Assembly (NCBI GenBank): GCA_030706735.1
Contig: JAUZNZ010000004.1
Span: 62,001-126,000 of the forward strand
Direction: 5' to 3'
Length of the DNA stretch: 64,000 bases
From: Bacteroidota bacterium
GTDB taxonomy: Bacteria > Bacteroidota > Bacteroidia > Chitinophagales > Chitinophagaceae
In this document: in pieces, positions 61,989 to 64,000 of the stretch
Layout of the letters: each line of letters begins with the position of its first letter
How positions within the stretch are numbered: position 1 is the stretch's first letter
Notes under the pieces: generated by a model
Databases searched by the model: none
The model's input: only the letters and a program-made list of their open reading frames with translations
Told to the model about the DNA's origin: nothing
Program-made: the position numbers and the translations under genes

Positions 61989-63005
61989 ATGGCGATTGAT
62001 TTCCGCTCTGACACCGTCACCCGTCCCACGCCCCCCATGCTTCGCGCCATGATGGAGGCGGAAGTCGGCGACGACGTATTCGGCGAAGACCCCTCCATCA
62101 ACCGACTCGAATCGATGGCGGCCGGCCTTTTTGGCATGGAGGCCGCCTTATACTGTCCTTCCGGCACGATGTCCAACCAGATTGGCATAAAGTGCCATAC
62201 CCAGCCAGGCGACGAGGTCATCTGCGAAAAAAGTTCCCACGTATATATTTATGAAGGCGGCGGGATCGCCTTCAATTCCGGCTCCCAGGTTAGAGCGGTC
62301 GAGGGAGACCGCGGACGCATTACTGCGGAGCAGGTCATGGCTTCCATCAACCCGGATGACGTGCACCGCGCGCGTACCTCCCTCGTTTGCCTCGAGAATA
62401 CCTGCAATAGGGGAGGAGGGAGTTGTTACGATGCAGCGCAGATAGAAGAGATCCGCATGGTCTGTCTACAAAACGGTCTGCGCCTCCACCTCGACGGCGC
62501 CAGGCTTTTTAATGCACTCGTGGCGCGGAATGAAGACGCGCCATGGTACGGCCGGACATTCGACAGCATTTCCGTTTGCCTCAATAAGGGGTTGGGCTGC
62601 CCCATCGGCAGCATACTGATGGGAACGGCCGCCTATATCCGTCAGGCAAGGAGAGTGAGAAAAGTTTTCGGCGGCGGAATGCGCCAGGCGGGTTTCATGG
62701 CCGCAGCCGGCATCTATGCGTTGCAACATAACCTGTCCCGCCTCGCCGAAGATCACCTGCACGCCAAACAGATCGCAGCCGCTCTGGAGAACAAGCCATT
62801 CGTCAGCCGGATCATGCCCGTGGAGACCAATATCGTCATTGCGGATATCGACGCCTCCCATGATCCCAAACAGATTGCGGCCGCATTGCGGGACAAAGGC
62901 ATTCTCGTGATCGCCATTTCACCAACACAAATACGTTTCGTCACTCACCTGGATATTTCTCCCGAAATGGTCGGGACGGCTATTCGCGTCATCGAAAAAT
63001 TATAA
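61989..63005 (+). CDS. ltaE: Low-specificity L-threonine aldolase
   Basis: A 338-residue PLP enzyme of the beta-eliminating lyase/threonine aldolase family. Lys200 in [12 protein letters not shown] should form the Schiff base; His84 ([11 protein letters not shown]) stacks on PLP; Asp169 (LHLDGAR) holds its ring nitrogen; MSNQIG and the N-terminal [12 protein letters not shown] are also typical. It cleaves L-threonine to glycine and acetaldehyde. It is followed 11 bases later by pgi. Confidence 0.93.
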   Translation: MAIDFRSDTVTRPTPPMLRAMMEAEVGDDVFGEDPSINRLESMAAGLFGMEAALYCPSGTMSNQIGIKCHTQPGDEVICEKSSHVYIYEGGGIAFNSGSQVRAVEGDRGRITAEQVMASINPDDVHRARTSLVCLENTCNRGGGSCYDAAQIEEIRMVCLQNGLRLHLDGARLFNALVARNEDAPWYGRTFDSISVCLNKGLGCPIGSILMGTAAYIRQARRVRKVFGGGMRQAGFMAAAGIYALQHNLSRLAEDHLHAKQIAAALENKPFVSRIMPVETNIVIADIDASHDPKQIAAALRDKGILVIAISPTQIRFVTHLDISPEMVGTAIRVIEKL

Positions 63006-63016
63006 AACATCCGGAT

Positions 63017-64000
63017 ATGTTCCCAAACGTCAATCCTACGCAGACGGCAGCATGGCAGCAATTGCAGGAGCACCACGACCGCGACATGCAGGGGGTGCAC
63101 ATGAGGTCCTTGTTTGCCTCCGACCCCGCCCGGTTCTCGAAATACTCCCTCAGCCTGGACGACATCCTTTTCGATTTTTCCAAGAATATCCTCAGCGACA
63201 AGACGCTCCCCCTGCTCCGCCGCCTGGCAGAGGAGTGCAAACTGAAGGAGGCCATCGCGGCCATGTTCGCCGGCGAGAAGATAAACCGGACCGAGGATCG
63301 CTCGGTTCTCCATATTGCGCTGAGGAACCTGTCCGGCGCACCGATCCTTAGCGACGGCAAGGACGTGATGCCGGATGTGTTCGGGGTATTGGCGCAAATG
63401 AAGGCCTTTTGTAACCGGCTGCACGGCGGAGAGTGGAAAGGGTACACGGGCAAAAAGATAAAGTATCTCGTCAACATCGGTATCGGAGGCAGCGATCTGG
63501 GCCCCGTAATGGTCACCGAGGCGCTCAGGCCCTATTGGGTGGCCGGTATCCAGCCCTATTTCGTAAGCAATGTCGACGGCACCCACATAGCGGAAACCCT
63601 GAAAAAGGTCGACCCCGAACAAACGCTCTTCCTGATCGCCTCCAAGACCTTTACCACCCAGGAGACCATGACCAACGCACTCACCGCGCGGCAATGGTTC
63701 CTGGATTCGGTAAAGGAGGAGAAACAGATCGCCAAACACTTCGTCGCTCTCTCCACCAATGAGAAAGAAGTCGTGAAATTCGGTATCGATAAGGCCAATA
63801 TGTTCGGGTTCTGGGATTGGGTGGGCGGGAGATACTCTCTATGGAGCGCCATCGGACTCTCGATTGCGCTTTCCGTCGGCTATGATCATTTCGAATCCCT
63901 GCTCAAAGGGGCCCACCAGGCCGATCTCCATTTTCAATCGACGCCCTTCGATCGGAATATTCCGGTGACCATGGCCTTGATCGGACTTTGGTACATCAAC
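63017..64000 (+). CDS. pgi: Glucose-6-phosphate isomerase, N-terminal part
   Basis: The reading frame from ATG 63017 stays open to the window end (328 codons). The translation begins [20 protein letters not shown] and continues with the PGI family words [31 protein letters not shown] and [14 protein letters not shown], and later [13 protein letters not shown] and [23 protein letters not shown] interconverts glucose-6-phosphate and fructose-6-phosphate. The C-terminal part with the catalytic Lys/His lies outside the window. Confidence 0.96.
   Translation, partial: MFPNVNPTQTAAWQQLQEHHDRDMQGVHMRSLFASDPARFSKYSLSLDDILFDFSKNILSDKTLPLLRRLAEECKLKEAIAAMFAGEKINRTEDRSVLHIALRNLSGAPILSDGKDVMPDVFGVLAQMKAFCNRLHGGEWKGYTGKKIKYLVNIGIGGSDLGPVMVTEALRPYWVAGIQPYFVSNVDGTHIAETLKKVDPEQTLFLIASKTFTTQETMTNALTARQWFLDSVKEEKQIAKHFVALSTNEKEVVKFGIDKANMFGFWDWVGGRYSLWSAIGLSIALSVGYDHFESLLKGAHQADLHFQSTPFDRNIPVTMALIGLWYIN

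Noticed and set aside
1-64000. tRNA, rRNA or known riboswitch genes
   Set aside because: No cloverleaf-like sequence with a convincing T-loop and acceptor stem, and no conserved riboswitch core, was seen by eye; a covariance-model search would be decisive.

Overview
The window is a chromosomal stretch from a moderately GC-rich member of the Bacteroidota, most likely a Chitinophagaceae-type soil or freshwater bacterium. The evidence is: several very large secreted proteins ending in type IX secretion (T9SS) sorting domains; many Bacteroidota-style lipoproteins; promoters of the Bacteroidota TTG-N20-TAnnTTTG type; a LytTR regulator paired with a TPR histidine kinase; and a TPR-CHAT protein beside an ECF sigma factor. 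Family placement is inference. I saw no rRNA, tRNA, transposase, prophage or CRISPR array.

Layout. 1-9.1 kb holds a DinB tail, a split YeeE/YedE transporter with a rhodanese, an NlpE-like lipoprotein, a DeoR regulator divergent from a 5'-nucleotidase, an Asp/Glu racemase, secreted proteins of unknown function, DUF2809 plus an MpaB-type oxygenase, and a secreted SnoaL-like and a cupin protein. 9.2-15.2 kb is the most interesting region. It has a lipoprotein gene, a TPR-CHAT caspase-like protein and, convergently, an ECF sigma factor with a membrane TPR protein shaped like an anti-sigma factor. The lipoprotein and sigma genes share an identical two-part promoter (CGGTTACAATC, 15 bases, ACTAATT). 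15.3-23.0 kb carries two tandem paralogous giant esterases, each with an SGNH hydrolase domain apparently inserted inside a PKD-like repeat. 23.2-31.5 kb has a CBM9-like lipoprotein, a dienelactone hydrolase coupled to a GH32 fructanase, an MBL hydrolase and a 1381-residue secreted nuclease/phosphatase.

31.7-45.5 kb is mostly housekeeping: phosphoesterase, myo-inositol oxygenase, SPFH protein with a palindromic operator, Arc-type regulator, GntP permease, HMA protein, pyrE, Nudix, the pyrR-pyrB-coaD-thioesterase operon, an outer-membrane protein, pruA, and prfB with its programmed frameshift. 45.8-48.7 kb encodes a LytTR response regulator and a TPR histidine kinase. 48.9-61.4 kb follows on the same strand with six exported proteins: a DUF4412 protein, a lipoprotein, a beta-barrel, a 1972-residue TANFOR-like surface protein, a fibronectin-type protein and an IPT/TIG lipoprotein. 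They look like one surface assembly. The window closes with a YtxH protein, threonine aldolase and the start of glucose-6-phosphate isomerase.

Lengths and residue numbers come from reading the translations. Family names come from recognised motifs, not from a database search.
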